Below, one piece after another: positions 6,436 through 12,711 of a DNA stretch of 12,711 bases. The translations under genes were made by a program, and so were the position numbers. The notes under the pieces are model-generated. The model was not told the DNA's origin and did not search any database. It worked only from the letters and a program-made list of their open reading frames with translations. Source of the stretch: Collinsella sp. (GTDB lineage Bacteria > Actinomycetota > Coriobacteriia > Coriobacteriales > Coriobacteriaceae); NCBI GenBank assembly GCA_018380195.1, contig JAGZUC010000041.1, forward strand, positions 1 through 12,711, written 5' to 3'. Each line of letters starts with the position of its first letter. Position 1 is the first letter of the stretch.

Positions 6436-6452
6436 TGTCCCCTTTGGGGACA
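6436..6452 (+). other. Perfect hairpin between the DUF1917-like and dCTP-deaminase-like genes
   Basis: TGTCCCC (6436-6442) pairs with GGGGACA (6446-6452) around TTT. No T-run follows, so it is not a standard terminator. It may be an operator, an mRNA processing or stabilising element, or an attenuator before the next gene. Confidence 0.35.
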
Positions 6453-6506
6453 GCCGCCAGTGCAATACCTCAGTGCTATACTCGTTGTCCTAAGGAAGTG
6501 GTTCAT

Positions 6507-7289
6507 ATGTACTTGAGCGATACTAAGATTCAAGAGCTTATCGACAACAAGGTGCTGCTCAATGCCGATGCTTCGAACATCGGCCAGGTTACGTATGACT
6601 TGCGCACCGACGGATTCTACATTAATGAAAGCAAGCAGTTCGAGGTCGAGCTTGGCCCCGGAGACTCGACTTTTGTCTCTTGCGTTGAATGTGTCGCGCT
6701 ACCCAACAATCTGACCGCTAGCGTACTTCTGCGCAATTCGCGCATTCGCCAAGGGCTTTCTTTGGATGCACCGCTCTATTTCCCTGGCCATGGAACTAGG
6801 CTGTTCTATCGTGTTACAAACGTAAGCGGCAGCACCATTACCCTCGATAAGTCTAAGGGCATCGCGCAGGTCGCATTCCAGCACGTCGAAGGCACGGTTG
6901 CCCATCCTTACCATGGAGCCTTTTCTGATGAGCTTAACTTTAATGGGCTCGCCGACTATTCCGACGTCTATGCCGGAGAGCTCAAAAAGGTTGAAGACAA
7001 AAAGGAAGAAGTTGCCAATATCGAATCTCGTATTTACGGTAATGTGCTGGCACTCTTTGCCGTCTTCGCCGCGATCTTTACGCTCGTGAACGTTAATGCC
7101 GGAGGGATCTCTTCCGATATTTCGACTGTCCGTTTCGTTGCGCTTGACCTGCTAATTATCGGCGGATTTCTGGTCCTTGCGTCTGCAATCGAGGCTTTTC
7201 TTATTAAGGACAAAAAGAAGAAGGCACGACTTCCGCTCGGGATAGGTGTCACGTGCATTGTCTTTGCTGTTGTCCTTGCATTCCTCTAA
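6507..7289 (+). CDS. dCTP deaminase/dUTPase-fold protein with C-terminal membrane anchor, altered active site
   Basis: This encodes a 260-aa protein. Residues 1-150 follow the Dcd/dUTPase plan: MYLSDTKIQELID, VTYDLRTDGFYI, RNSRIRQGL (75-83, where Dcd has RSSLARLGL), YFPGHGTRLFYRVTN (91-105) and KGIAQVAF (117-124). In E. coli Dcd the equivalent block is RIDPGW..IVLEFYN, with the catalytic Glu in LEF. Here that column is Arg102 and the Asp of DPG is Phe, so classical deamination is unlikely. A charged linker (157-175) leads to three hydrophobic segments (about 178-196, 208-232, 243-260). Known: some dCTP deaminases defend against phage by draining dCTP. This one may instead sense or bind nucleotides at the membrane (inference). 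I chose ATG 6507 because AAGGAAG (6492-6498) precedes it; the in-frame GTG at 6402 has no such site. Confidence 0.75.
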   Translation: MYLSDTKIQELIDNKVLLNADASNIGQVTYDLRTDGFYINESKQFEVELGPGDSTFVSCVECVALPNNLTASVLLRNSRIRQGLSLDAPLYFPGHGTRLFYRVTNVSGSTITLDKSKGIAQVAFQHVEGTVAHPYHGAFSDELNFNGLADYSDVYAGELKKVEDKKEEVANIESRIYGNVLALFAVFAAIFTLVNVNAGGISSDISTVRFVALDLLIIGGFLVLASAIEAFLIKDKKKKARLPLGIGVTCIVFAVVLAFL

Positions 7290-7330
7290 GTACTTAGAGG
7301 ATTAGGGGAAAGCAATATAGGTTCTGAGAC

Positions 7331-7368
7331 GGGGTGTCCCGGCGTTTGCCGTGGCACCCCTATTTGTT
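7331..7368 (+). terminator. Intrinsic terminator after the dCTP-deaminase-like gene
   Basis: GGGGTG (7331-7336) pairs with CACCCC (7355-7360), with an inner CGGC/GCCG stem and GTTT loop. TATTTGTT follows. It lies 41 nt after the stop codon and closes the 5258-7289 run. Confidence 0.75.
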
Positions 7369-7455
7369 GATCGGACTTCCATTTTTCAAATTACATGGCC
7401 GCCATAGCAGCCCCAAGACATCTGCTATTTAAAAAAGCATGTCTCGAAAGCGTAA

Positions 7456-7602
7456 AATCGGGGTCTGGTCGACAGATCTCGGTTTTTCCCGCACTACGCC
7501 TGGATCCAGGACCTCGTATCCGAAAGCCGCTCCCGCGACGAGCTCGTCAAAGAACTAAGGCGCAATTGCGTTGTGCGTCTCGACGGTGCGTCGCACGTAT
7601 AG
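7456..7602 (+). pseudogene. Unassigned coding remnant just upstream of the DUF3825 gene
   Basis: The same frame as the following DUF3825 piece reads as plausible protein (FFPHYAWIQDLVSES, DELVKELRRNCVVRLDG) between a TAA at 7453 and a TAG at 7600. It has no start codon with a ribosome site. It may be an N-terminal extension of the DUF3825 protein cut off by the TAG, or the end of a lost upstream gene. No family recognised. Confidence 0.35.
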
Positions 7603-7617
7603 AATCTAAGCATCCGC

Positions 7618-7952
7618 ATGCCGGTTATTGAATGGAATGGACGCCACATGGAACTCCCTAGCACCCTGTGCAGCAATGTGTACGACTTCGCGTTTTGCCC
7701 CGAGCCCTGCTACGACCGCCTGGTCGATCTAGCCGACCCCGAGGACTGGGGTCCCAGTAACCGCATCCTCAAAAACTATCTGTCGTTCTCGTTTAGCCGC
7801 GCGGTGTTCCTGACCGAGCGCGACGTGGACCAGACCGCGCCGTCCAACCTGCCGTTGGTGTTCGATGACGACCGCTGCCTGTTCAACACCGGCCTGTACA
7901 CGCGCCGTTACGAGACCATCTATGGCCTGTTTGAGCCCAACACCAAGCCCGA
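7618..7952 (+). pseudogene. DUF3825 protein, 5' part, interrupted by an IS21-family element
   Basis: This segment encodes the first 111 residues, plus two bases of the next codon, of a DUF3825-type protein. Recognisable stretches are LVDLADPEDWG, NRILKNYLSFSFSRA, and CLFNTGLYTRRYETIYGLFEPN. The frame then runs into the IS left end and stops at 7974. Removing the IS and one copy of the 4-bp duplication joins KPD to ARQRWFLKGF in frame and restores a 262-aa protein (789 nt with stop), proof that the split is recent and clean. The role of DUF3825 is not established; it is often seen in multi-domain proteins with RNA- or nucleotide-linked partners. The start at 7618 has no clear ribosome site; ATG 7648 is an alternative. 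Confidence 0.8.
7949..7952 (+). repeat. Target-site duplication CCGA, left copy
   Basis: CCGA directly precedes the left terminus TGTTAGCG. The same four bases follow the right terminus at 10328-10331. A 4-bp duplication falls within the IS21-family range. Confidence 0.8.
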
Positions 7953-8025
7953 TGTTAGCGCCGGGCGATTTTAGCCGCTAATAGTCAAACTATTTTGACC
8001 AATCCCGGTCACCGAATAATGGCCA
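7953..8025 (+). repeat. IS21 left terminal inverted repeat region
   Basis: It matches the complement of the right end over about 70 bp with mismatches: TGTTAGCG, then TTTAGCC, ATAGTC, and GACCAATCCCGG. Multiple short repeats at IS21 ends are transposase binding sites in this family. Confidence 0.8.
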
Positions 8026-8089
8026 CCGTGCCTCCCCGCCGCCACTACGCTGGTGGTGCCAACACGCCGGCGTTAGGAGGACCATTGAG

Positions 8090-9396
8090 GTGAACGAGAG
8101 ACACGATGACCTACAGGAGATTATAGACGCGGCGCTCCGGGAGATGGCCGCGGAGGAGGGCGACGGTTCGACCCGCAGGCATGCAACCTCGCGGAGTTCT
8201 GCAGGAGGACGGGGCTCACCCGCTCCCGCGCGAGGACGGTCAGGGCACACGGGTTCAGGGCCCTGCCCCACGGGAACAGCGGGAGGAGGGCCGCGCCGGG
8301 CGTGCTTGCCGGCCACACCGGTCTGGTGGACGACCTCCTGCGGAAGGGCGTCACCAACTCGCAGGTGATATTCGAGCGGCTGCTCGGCCAGGGCTACGCC
8401 GGCGGCCTCACCACGGTGAAGACCTATATCGCCGCGCACCGGGACCTCGTGCCCGCGAAGAGGCGGCAGGTGGCCCCGCAGGGCTGCCGCGGGCAGCGCT
8501 TCAGGACGGCGCCCGGAGAGGCCTACCAGATGGACTGGGGCTTCGTCGCGGTCGAGCGCCCCGGCGGCGAGCGGGCGCGGATCGCCTGCTTCGCCATGGT
8601 CTGCCACCATTGCGGGAGCGCCCACGTCGAGTTCTTCCCGAACGCGCGCCAGGAGAACCTCCTCATCGGGATGCTGCACGCGTTCTCGGCGCTGGGCGTG
8701 CCCGCGACCGTGCTCACCGACAACATGAAGAGCGTGGTCGTCCGCCGCGATGCCGACGGCCGGCCCGTCTGGCAGGCCGACTACGCCGAGTTCATGGGCG
8801 TCGTCGGCTTCCGCACCAGGCTGTGCAGGCCGCGCCACCCCTATACGAAGGGCAAGGTGGAGAGGCTCGTCCGCTTCGTGAAGGGGAACTTCCTCGCGGG
8901 AAGGTCCTTCACCGACCTTGACGCCCTCAACCGGGAGGCCGCCCTCTGGTGCGCCGAGCAGGGAGGCCGCTGGCGGCGCCCGGCGGCATGCGTCCCGATG
9001 CGCGAGCACGAGGCGGCGTGCTCGGCGAACACCAGGCCGCTCGAGGTCACGGCCGAGGTCGAGCGGTACCTGTGCCCGCGCCGGAAGATCTCCTTCAACG
9101 GCTTCGTGAGCTTCGAGGGGCACCGCTACGGCGTGCCCTACTGGTACGGCCGCCGCGAGTGCAGGGTGAGCCGGGAGGGGCGCGCGGTGCACATATACAG
9201 CGACGACCTCTCCCGCGAGCTCGTCGCCCACGCCGTCGGCGCCGGCGCCGACAGCTGGTGCGAGGGCCAGTGGGAGACATCGCCGGCGCAGCCCGAGGAG
9301 CTGCCGACCCAGCCGGTCGGGACCGTGGTCGAGCAGATCGCCCCGCCCCGGTCGAAGCCCGGTTTCGAGAGGTTCGACTTCGGGAGGGCCGAATGA
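8090..9396 (+). pseudogene. istA: IS21-family transposase IstA, single-base frameshift near codon 25
   Basis: GTG 8090, with AGGAGG at 8075-8080, starts MNERHDDLQEIIDAALREM in one frame. From about 8164 the protein continues in the -1 frame as RFDPQACNLAEFCRRTG (helix-turn-helix region), then the integrase core to the stop at 9396. The DDE residues are visible: Asp in MDWG (8533), Asp in LTDN (8719) and Glu in GKVERLV (8860). With the shift corrected the protein would be about 436 aa, normal for IstA. No slippery heptamer sits at 8155-8167, so I infer a base deletion (or sequencing error). Without correction, translation could only begin internally (for example GTG 8302), losing the DNA-binding domain. 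Its stop overlaps the istB start. Confidence 0.85.
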
Positions 9397-10220
9397 TGGC
9401 GGGCGCGGGGGCGAGCCCCTACGAGCTCGCGAGCGACGCCGCGTCGAGGCTCGGGATCGCCGTCGGGGCGGAGGAGCTCGCGACCCTCGCCTCGGACCTC
9501 GACCTCGGCGACGGGGAGATGGCCGCCGTGGCCGCCACCTTCTCCTACCTTGCGGAGAAGAGGAGGCTCGCCTCCATCGAGACGCTGCTGAGGCTGAGCA
9601 GGCTGCCCAGGCGCGAGCCCAAGACCTTCGAGGGCTTCGACTTCTCCAGGATCCGGGGCCGGGACGCGGCCGCGCTGGGCAAGCTCCCGTCGCTGGCCGA
9701 CCTCTACGCGCACCGCAACGTCGCCTTCGTCGGGCCCGGCGGCATAGGGAAGACGCACCTCGCGCAGGCCTACGGGCGCGAGTGCTGCATGCGGGGGCTC
9801 AAGACCTACTACATAAAGGCGACCGAGCTCAGGGACAGGTTCCAGAAGGCCGTCCAGCGGGGAAACACCTCGCGGGTCGTCTCCTCGCTCGTCAAGCCGT
9901 CGTGCCTCATCGTTGACGAGGTGGGGAGATGTGTCTACGACAGGCCGTGCACCGACCTGTTCTTCGATGTCGTCGACAGGCGCTACGAGAAGGAGGGGCC
10001 GAACGCGATGGTCCTCACGAGCAACATCGCCCCGAGCGGGTGGGATGAGTTCTTCACGGGCGACGACACGCTCCTCTGCGCCCTCGACAGGCTGTTCGAC
10101 AAGGCGTCGGTGTTCGTGATGCGGGGCCCGAGCTACCGCGGCAGGGGGCTTGACACCTACTCGGTGGAGGCCGTCCCCCAGGCGGTGAAGGTGAGGGGGA
10201 TCCAGCCCGAGGGGATGTAG
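9393..10220 (+). CDS. istB: IS21-family helper ATPase IstB
   Basis: This encodes 275 aa of the AAA+ helper that loads and regulates IstA at target DNA. Walker A GPGGIGKTH (114-122), Walker B CLIVDEVG (171-178) and the sensor-like VLTSNIAP (207-214) are all present. The N-terminal helical domain is of normal length. The start is ATG 9393 or the adjacent ATG 9396, behind GGGAGGG (9382-9388). ATGA at 9393-9396 joins the istA stop to the istB start, a typical translational coupling. The gene looks intact, unlike istA. Confidence 0.93.
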   Translation: MMAGAGASPYELASDAASRLGIAVGAEELATLASDLDLGDGEMAAVAATFSYLAEKRRLASIETLLRLSRLPRREPKTFEGFDFSRIRGRDAAALGKLPSLADLYAHRNVAFVGPGGIGKTHLAQAYGRECCMRGLKTYYIKATELRDRFQKAVQRGNTSRVVSSLVKPSCLIVDEVGRCVYDRPCTDLFFDVVDRRYEKEGPNAMVLTSNIAPSGWDEFFTGDDTLLCALDRLFDKASVFVMRGPSYRGRGLDTYSVEAVPQAVKVRGIQPEGM

Positions 10221-10254
10221 GGAAGCGATAGGAAAGACATAGATGCGGGCGTGT

Positions 10255-10327
10255 TGGCTAAAATGGGTCGGCCGGGATTGGTCAATCTCGGCCGACTATA
10301 TTTGGCTAAATTATTCCGACGCTAACA
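10255..10327 (+). repeat. IS21 right terminal inverted repeat region
   Basis: It ends CGCTAACA at 10327. It contains two internal copies of a GGCTAAA/GGCCGA-type motif (about 10256-10275 and 10289-10310). This is the complement of the left end. Confidence 0.8.
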
Positions 10328-10785
10328 CCGACGCGCGCCAGCGCTGGTTTTTGAAGGGCTTCTTTAAGGAGAGCGACCCCATGCTGGTCTCGTTTGAGTA
10401 CCTGCCGTGCCGCGTGCGCTTTGCCGAGGACCCCTCCGAGCTGGTCTTTGACTACCGCTTGCCCATCCGCTCCAACATCGACCACATTCTGGGCGATGAG
10501 GAGAACCTCACGCGTATTCCCGCCAGCCTGATGGGGGAGGGCAACTCGCTACTGCTGCGCCGCGCCTTTGAGGGAGCCGTCGTCGAGGCCGCCCGCCGCG
10601 CCGCCGCCAACTACACGCTCGCCGTGCCGCAGTTCTACGGCGGCCGGATCCAGCTGCTGCTGCCTCTGTGCCTAACCGGCGACAAGCCCGAACTGGCACT
10701 GACCATCCAGCGCGAGGACGGCTTCTACGCCGCACGCACCTGCCTCACGCTCGACATGGCCTACAACAACGCGCGACTTATCTGA
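10328..10785 (+). pseudogene. DUF3825 protein, 3' part, downstream of the IS
   Basis: It starts with the second CCGA copy; 10332-10785 then continues the frame broken at 7952. The sequence RWFLKGFFKESDPML, then LVFDYRLPIRSNIDHILGDEENLTRIP, and a basic/acidic C-terminus ending NNARLI is the typical DUF3825 second half, including the N-x-DHIL motif. The apparent ORF start at 10243 lies inside the IS end and translates the inverted repeat, so it is not a real N-terminus. The fragment has no start signal of its own and is probably not expressed as a working protein. Confidence 0.8.
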
Positions 10786-10900
10786 CGACCTGAGACTTCG
10801 TGGATTAAGCGGTAAATGGTGGTTGAGCTGCGGGTTTGCTGGCTACGGCGCTTGCCATGGCGCGGCCGACGCCCACGAATTTACAATCGAGGGCAAAAAG

Positions 10901-10928
10901 TTCTTGGTAAACAACGCGCGGCTATGAT
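10901..10928 (+). promoter_or_regulatory. Candidate tRNA-Val promoter
   Basis: TTCTTG (10901-10906) and TATGAT (10923-10928) are 16 nt apart and lie 25 nt before the tRNA. The rest of 10786-10900 shows no feature. Confidence 0.45.
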
Positions 10929-10953
10929 AGTATCTCTTTTGCCGAAAGGCGAC

Positions 10954-11028
10954 GGGCGATTGGCTCAGGGGTAGAGCATATCCTTCACACGGATGGGGTC
11001 ACAAGTTCGAATCTTGTATCGCCCACCA
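10954..11028 (+). tRNA. tRNA-Val (anticodon CAC)
   Basis: Acceptor GGGCGAT (10954-10960) pairs with ATCGCCC (11018-11024), followed by A and an encoded CCA. The D-arm is GGCTCAGGGGTAGAGC. The anticodon loop TTCACAC places CAC at the anticodon, and the T-arm has GTTCGAATC. Total 75 nt. It reads GUG codons. I see no second copy of its 3' end in the window that would mark an integration site. Confidence 0.95.
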
Positions 11029-11039
11029 TCTAAAGTACA

Positions 11040-11074
11040 GGTCAGAGGTGTTAAGCCTCTGGCCTTTTTCTTTT
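11040..11074 (+). terminator. Intrinsic terminator of the tRNA gene
   Basis: GGTCAGAGG (11040-11048) pairs with CCTCTGGCC (11056-11064), one G-U pair. TTTTTCTTTT follows. Confidence 0.85.
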
Positions 11075-11081
11075 TGATACC

Positions 11082-11150
11082 AAGGGTGATTCCAAAACGA
11101 ATCGTAGTCGTATAAGGCGTCATTTTTTTCGCACCCTTTTTGCTGACGCC
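11082..11150 (+). other. Two interleaved inverted repeats in the intergenic region
   Basis: AAGGGTG (11082-11088) can pair with CACCCTT (11132-11138), and GGCGTCA (11116-11122) with TGACGCC (11144-11150). The order A-B-A'-B' gives either alternative hairpins or a pseudoknot. Two T-tracts follow the B and A' arms. Function unknown. Confidence 0.4.
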
Positions 11151-11169
11151 ATTGCATGTTTTGTATAAA
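11140..11169 (+). promoter_or_regulatory. Candidate promoter of the PD-(D/E)XK gene
   Basis: TTGCTG (11140-11145) and TATAAA (11164-11169) are 18 nt apart. The -35 box overlaps the right arm of the GGCGTCA/TGACGCC repeat, so a bound protein could compete with RNA polymerase. About 230 nt separate it from the start codon. Confidence 0.4.
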
Positions 11170-11407
11170 ACACATCCGTATTTTCAGCGAACTCCCCATG
11201 TGATTCGAGCGCAAATGTGGAGACAGGGACCGCATGCCCAGAGCGCCTTCCAGCGGATTTCTATCACACGACGGTTTTTCGGCAGAACTCGTCAAGCTTT
11301 TGGTCAGCGTTTGGTCAGCTTCCGGTACTTACCCGCATGATGCCCCGGTAGATAATCGTCCACGACCACAACCGCACGGTCTACGGCCGATACCAGGGGA
11401 GGCGCAA

Positions 11408-12589
11408 ATGGACGAAATCGTCTGCGCAAACACCGCATTTCGCTACTGGCGCTGCCCACCGCAGGTGCGCGACCTCTACCCGCGCCTGCCCAACTCCGAA
11501 GAAGGCTGGCGAGCTCTATCCCAAGCCCCTTTCGTAACCGACGTCCTCAAGACCCCGATTATCGCTGTTGCTTCGCCAGGTTGTAATCACCACTCGGGAT
11601 TGCGCTCTACTATTCGCTGGGAAGGAGCATCGGATGCCGGCACAACAATCGACACTAATTTAGGCTTTAGTGTCACCAATCCGCTTAACACGTTATTTAC
11701 TATGACACGCTTTGTGTCCCAAATAGATCTCGTACTGGCTATGTACGAACTTTGCGGCTGGTTTTCTGTTTTCGAGCCGGCTCCCGCTGCCGAAATGCAG
11801 CTAAAAATGGCGGTAGAGGAGAATCGCAATTCCAGCACGCAAAATTTGTTCGAACTTGGAGAGGGCGAAGACGAGGTTCCTTGGAAACGAGTTTATGCCC
11901 GCGCAACCGTTAAGGACCCAGAAAATGATAGCCAAACGAGCAAGCGTGAAGATGGAAGAGAGGTTACGAAACTCAAAGGTACTTCTCTTTGGATGAGAAA
12001 GCCGCTCATCGAACTGAGCGACCTGCATCGTTTCGCCGACAAGGTCAAAAGTCAAATGTGGGGAAAGCAGTTTTATGATGCCGCTCAGCAGGTTATCGGC
12101 ATTGCTGCGTCTCCGCTCGAGGTCGCTGGGGTCCTGCTTCTAAGTCGTTCTCGACGTCTAGGTGGTGCAGGATTCAGATACGTGTACCTCAACGATTTAA
12201 CCCCTCTATCCATGGCGGCCCAAAGCATCGCAGGCCAAAAGGTCTGCTACGGCGACATCGTGATCGTAAACCCAATCCTAATGAAGGCAGTAATTATCGA
12301 GATCCAAGGTGAAGTCATCCATGGCTCAGGCGCGGTACTTGATCACGATGCGGAGCGCATGACTGCGCTCCAGAGCATGGGTTTCGATGTATTCCTGGTG
12401 ACTCACGATATGCTCAACGATTCAAAGCAGCTAGACACCATAGTCAGAAGTGTCTGCGACCGTTTAGGGATTCGCTATAAAGCCAAAACTGAAGCAATGA
12501 AATCCGCCGAGACGCGACTGCGAGCAAATGTTTTGTGCAACTGGCTGGAAATCGGAATTAGCCGGCGACAAGGCGCTAGAACTACCTAG
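11408..12589 (+). CDS. PD-(D/E)XK nuclease-like protein (DUF559/Vsr type) with AbiEi-like N-terminus
   Basis: This encodes 393 aa from ATG 11408, which has AGGGGAGG (11395-11402) 5 nt upstream; upstream in-frame starts (11234) lack such a site. The C-terminus has the PD-(D/E)XK core: YGDIVIVN (D283), IIEIQGE (E298, Q300), then DHDAERMTALQSMGFDVFLVTHDML (313-336). This is the order seen in DUF559/Vsr-like domains. The N-terminal part begins FRYWRCPPQVRDLYPRLP and a central region has AMYELCGWFSVFEP; I recall this layout in Coriobacteriia proteins loosely related to AbiEi antitoxin-like regulators. A Glu/Lys/Asp-rich insert (137-190) looks disordered. It stands alone after the tRNA. Role is uncertain: a nuclease-like defence protein or a DNA-binding regulator with a nuclease fold. 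Confidence 0.65.
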   Translation: MDEIVCANTAFRYWRCPPQVRDLYPRLPNSEEGWRALSQAPFVTDVLKTPIIAVASPGCNHHSGLRSTIRWEGASDAGTTIDTNLGFSVTNPLNTLFTMTRFVSQIDLVLAMYELCGWFSVFEPAPAAEMQLKMAVEENRNSSTQNLFELGEGEDEVPWKRVYARATVKDPENDSQTSKREDGREVTKLKGTSLWMRKPLIELSDLHRFADKVKSQMWGKQFYDAAQQVIGIAASPLEVAGVLLLSRSRRLGGAGFRYVYLNDLTPLSMAAQSIAGQKVCYGDIVIVNPILMKAVIIEIQGEVIHGSGAVLDHDAERMTALQSMGFDVFLVTHDMLNDSKQLDTIVRSVCDRLGIRYKAKTEAMKSAETRLRANVLCNWLEIGISRRQGARTT

Positions 12590-12638
12590 TTTGCCTGTTA
12601 GTGAATTAATGTCATTTCAAAACTATGTCGGATTACGG

Positions 12639-12666
12639 GGCTGGACCCGGACCGGCCGTCCATGCC
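12639..12666 (+). terminator. Hairpin after the PD-(D/E)XK gene, possible terminator
   Basis: GGCTGGAC (12639-12646) pairs with GTCCATGCC (12658-12666) with one bulged T. It lies 50 nt after the stop codon. No T-run follows, so intrinsic termination is doubtful. Nothing else is recognisable to the end of the window. Confidence 0.3.
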
Positions 12667-12711
12667 CTGCATTTCACGGAATGCGCAAGCCGTCTAACTG
12701 CGGTTTTGATT

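Larger units (their letters stand above)
7953..10327 (+). mobile_element. IS21-family insertion sequence, 2375 bp
   Basis: The element is bounded by TGTTAGCG (7953-7960) and its complement CGCTAACA (10320-10327). It carries istA and istB in the usual overlapping order and is flanked by CCGA on both sides. The inner motif GACCAATCCCGG (7997-8008) and its complement (10272-10283) both lie exactly 44 bp from the respective end, confirming the termini. It is far richer in GC than the toxin region upstream. Since istA is frameshifted, this copy may no longer move by itself. Confidence 0.92.

Noticed and set aside
6402..6506. N-terminal extension of the dCTP-deaminase-like protein from GTG 6402
   Set aside because: No ribosome site is present; the extension has no fold-like content and contains the hairpin. 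ATG 6507 has a good site and begins at the usual Dcd N-terminus.
7395..7631. 78-codon ORF upstream of DUF3825
   Set aside because: It has no ribosome site and a basic, low-complexity translation. The neighbouring frame gives more protein-like sequence.
7990..9231. Minus-strand ORF of 413 codons
   Set aside because: It is antisense to istA, which has clear DDE motifs. The translation is Ala/Arg/Pro-rich, as expected for a shadow in very GC-rich DNA.
10243..10331. N-terminus of an ORF running into the DUF3825 3' part
   Set aside because: These codons translate the IS inverted repeat; the true coding sequence resumes at 10332.
10999..11295. Minus-strand ORF ending in WWAIQDSNL
   Set aside because: The tail is the translated antisense of the tRNA 3' end and terminator, a well-known false protein pattern.

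Overview
The window looks like an accessory region from a moderately high-GC Gram-positive actinobacterium. A gut Coriobacteriia, Collinsella-like, is my best guess. This is an inference from LPxTG surface proteins with a similar C-terminal tail, GC-rich codon use in the housekeeping-like parts, and protein types (DUF3825, the RYWRCPP-type nuclease) that I associate with that group. No rRNA or marker gene settles it. All convincing genes are on the + strand. Base composition changes sharply between blocks (AT-rich toxin gene near 4.2 kb, very GC-rich IS near 8-10 kb), as expected for pieces acquired at different times.

Layout. (1) 1-671: the 3' end of an LPxTG cell-wall protein and its terminator. 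(2) 672-1093: a gene-poor leader with hairpins and short ORFs. (3) 1094-3800: an overlapping gene pair, a PHP phosphoesterase fused to an SMC/ABC-like ATPase (TrlF-like) and a small acidic partner. (4) 4012-4606: a type III toxin-antitoxin locus. It has a promoter, two exact 52-nt tandem repeats able to form a pseudoknot (the antitoxin RNA), an intrinsic terminator, then a CptN/TenpN-type ToxN-like endoribonuclease. (5) 4671-4992: a strong terminator and a frameshifted remnant of a second LPxTG protein whose 3' end is a diverged copy of the one at 586. (6) 5021-7368: a possible 34-aa hydrophobic peptide, then a run of three genes with a candidate promoter and terminator: a membrane-anchored GIY-YIG protein (frameshifted), a DUF1917-like protein, and a dCTP-deaminase/dUTPase-fold protein with a C-terminal membrane anchor that lacks the expected catalytic Glu. 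(7) 7456-10785: a DUF3825 gene split by a 2375-bp IS21-family element with precise ends, a 4-bp target duplication and a frameshifted istA. (8) 10901-11074: tRNA-Val(CAC) with promoter and terminator. (9) 11076-12589: a structured intergenic region and a 393-aa PD-(D/E)XK (DUF559/Vsr-like) protein.

Taken together, 1094-7289 reads as a mobile defence-type island. It holds one recognisable phage-defence/TA locus (type III TA), one nuclease-ATPase pair that looks like a defence module, and a membrane-tethered nucleotide/nuclease cassette. Several parts are decaying: the GIY-YIG gene, the second LPxTG gene, istA and DUF3825. All family assignments come from reading motifs by eye; no database search was done.
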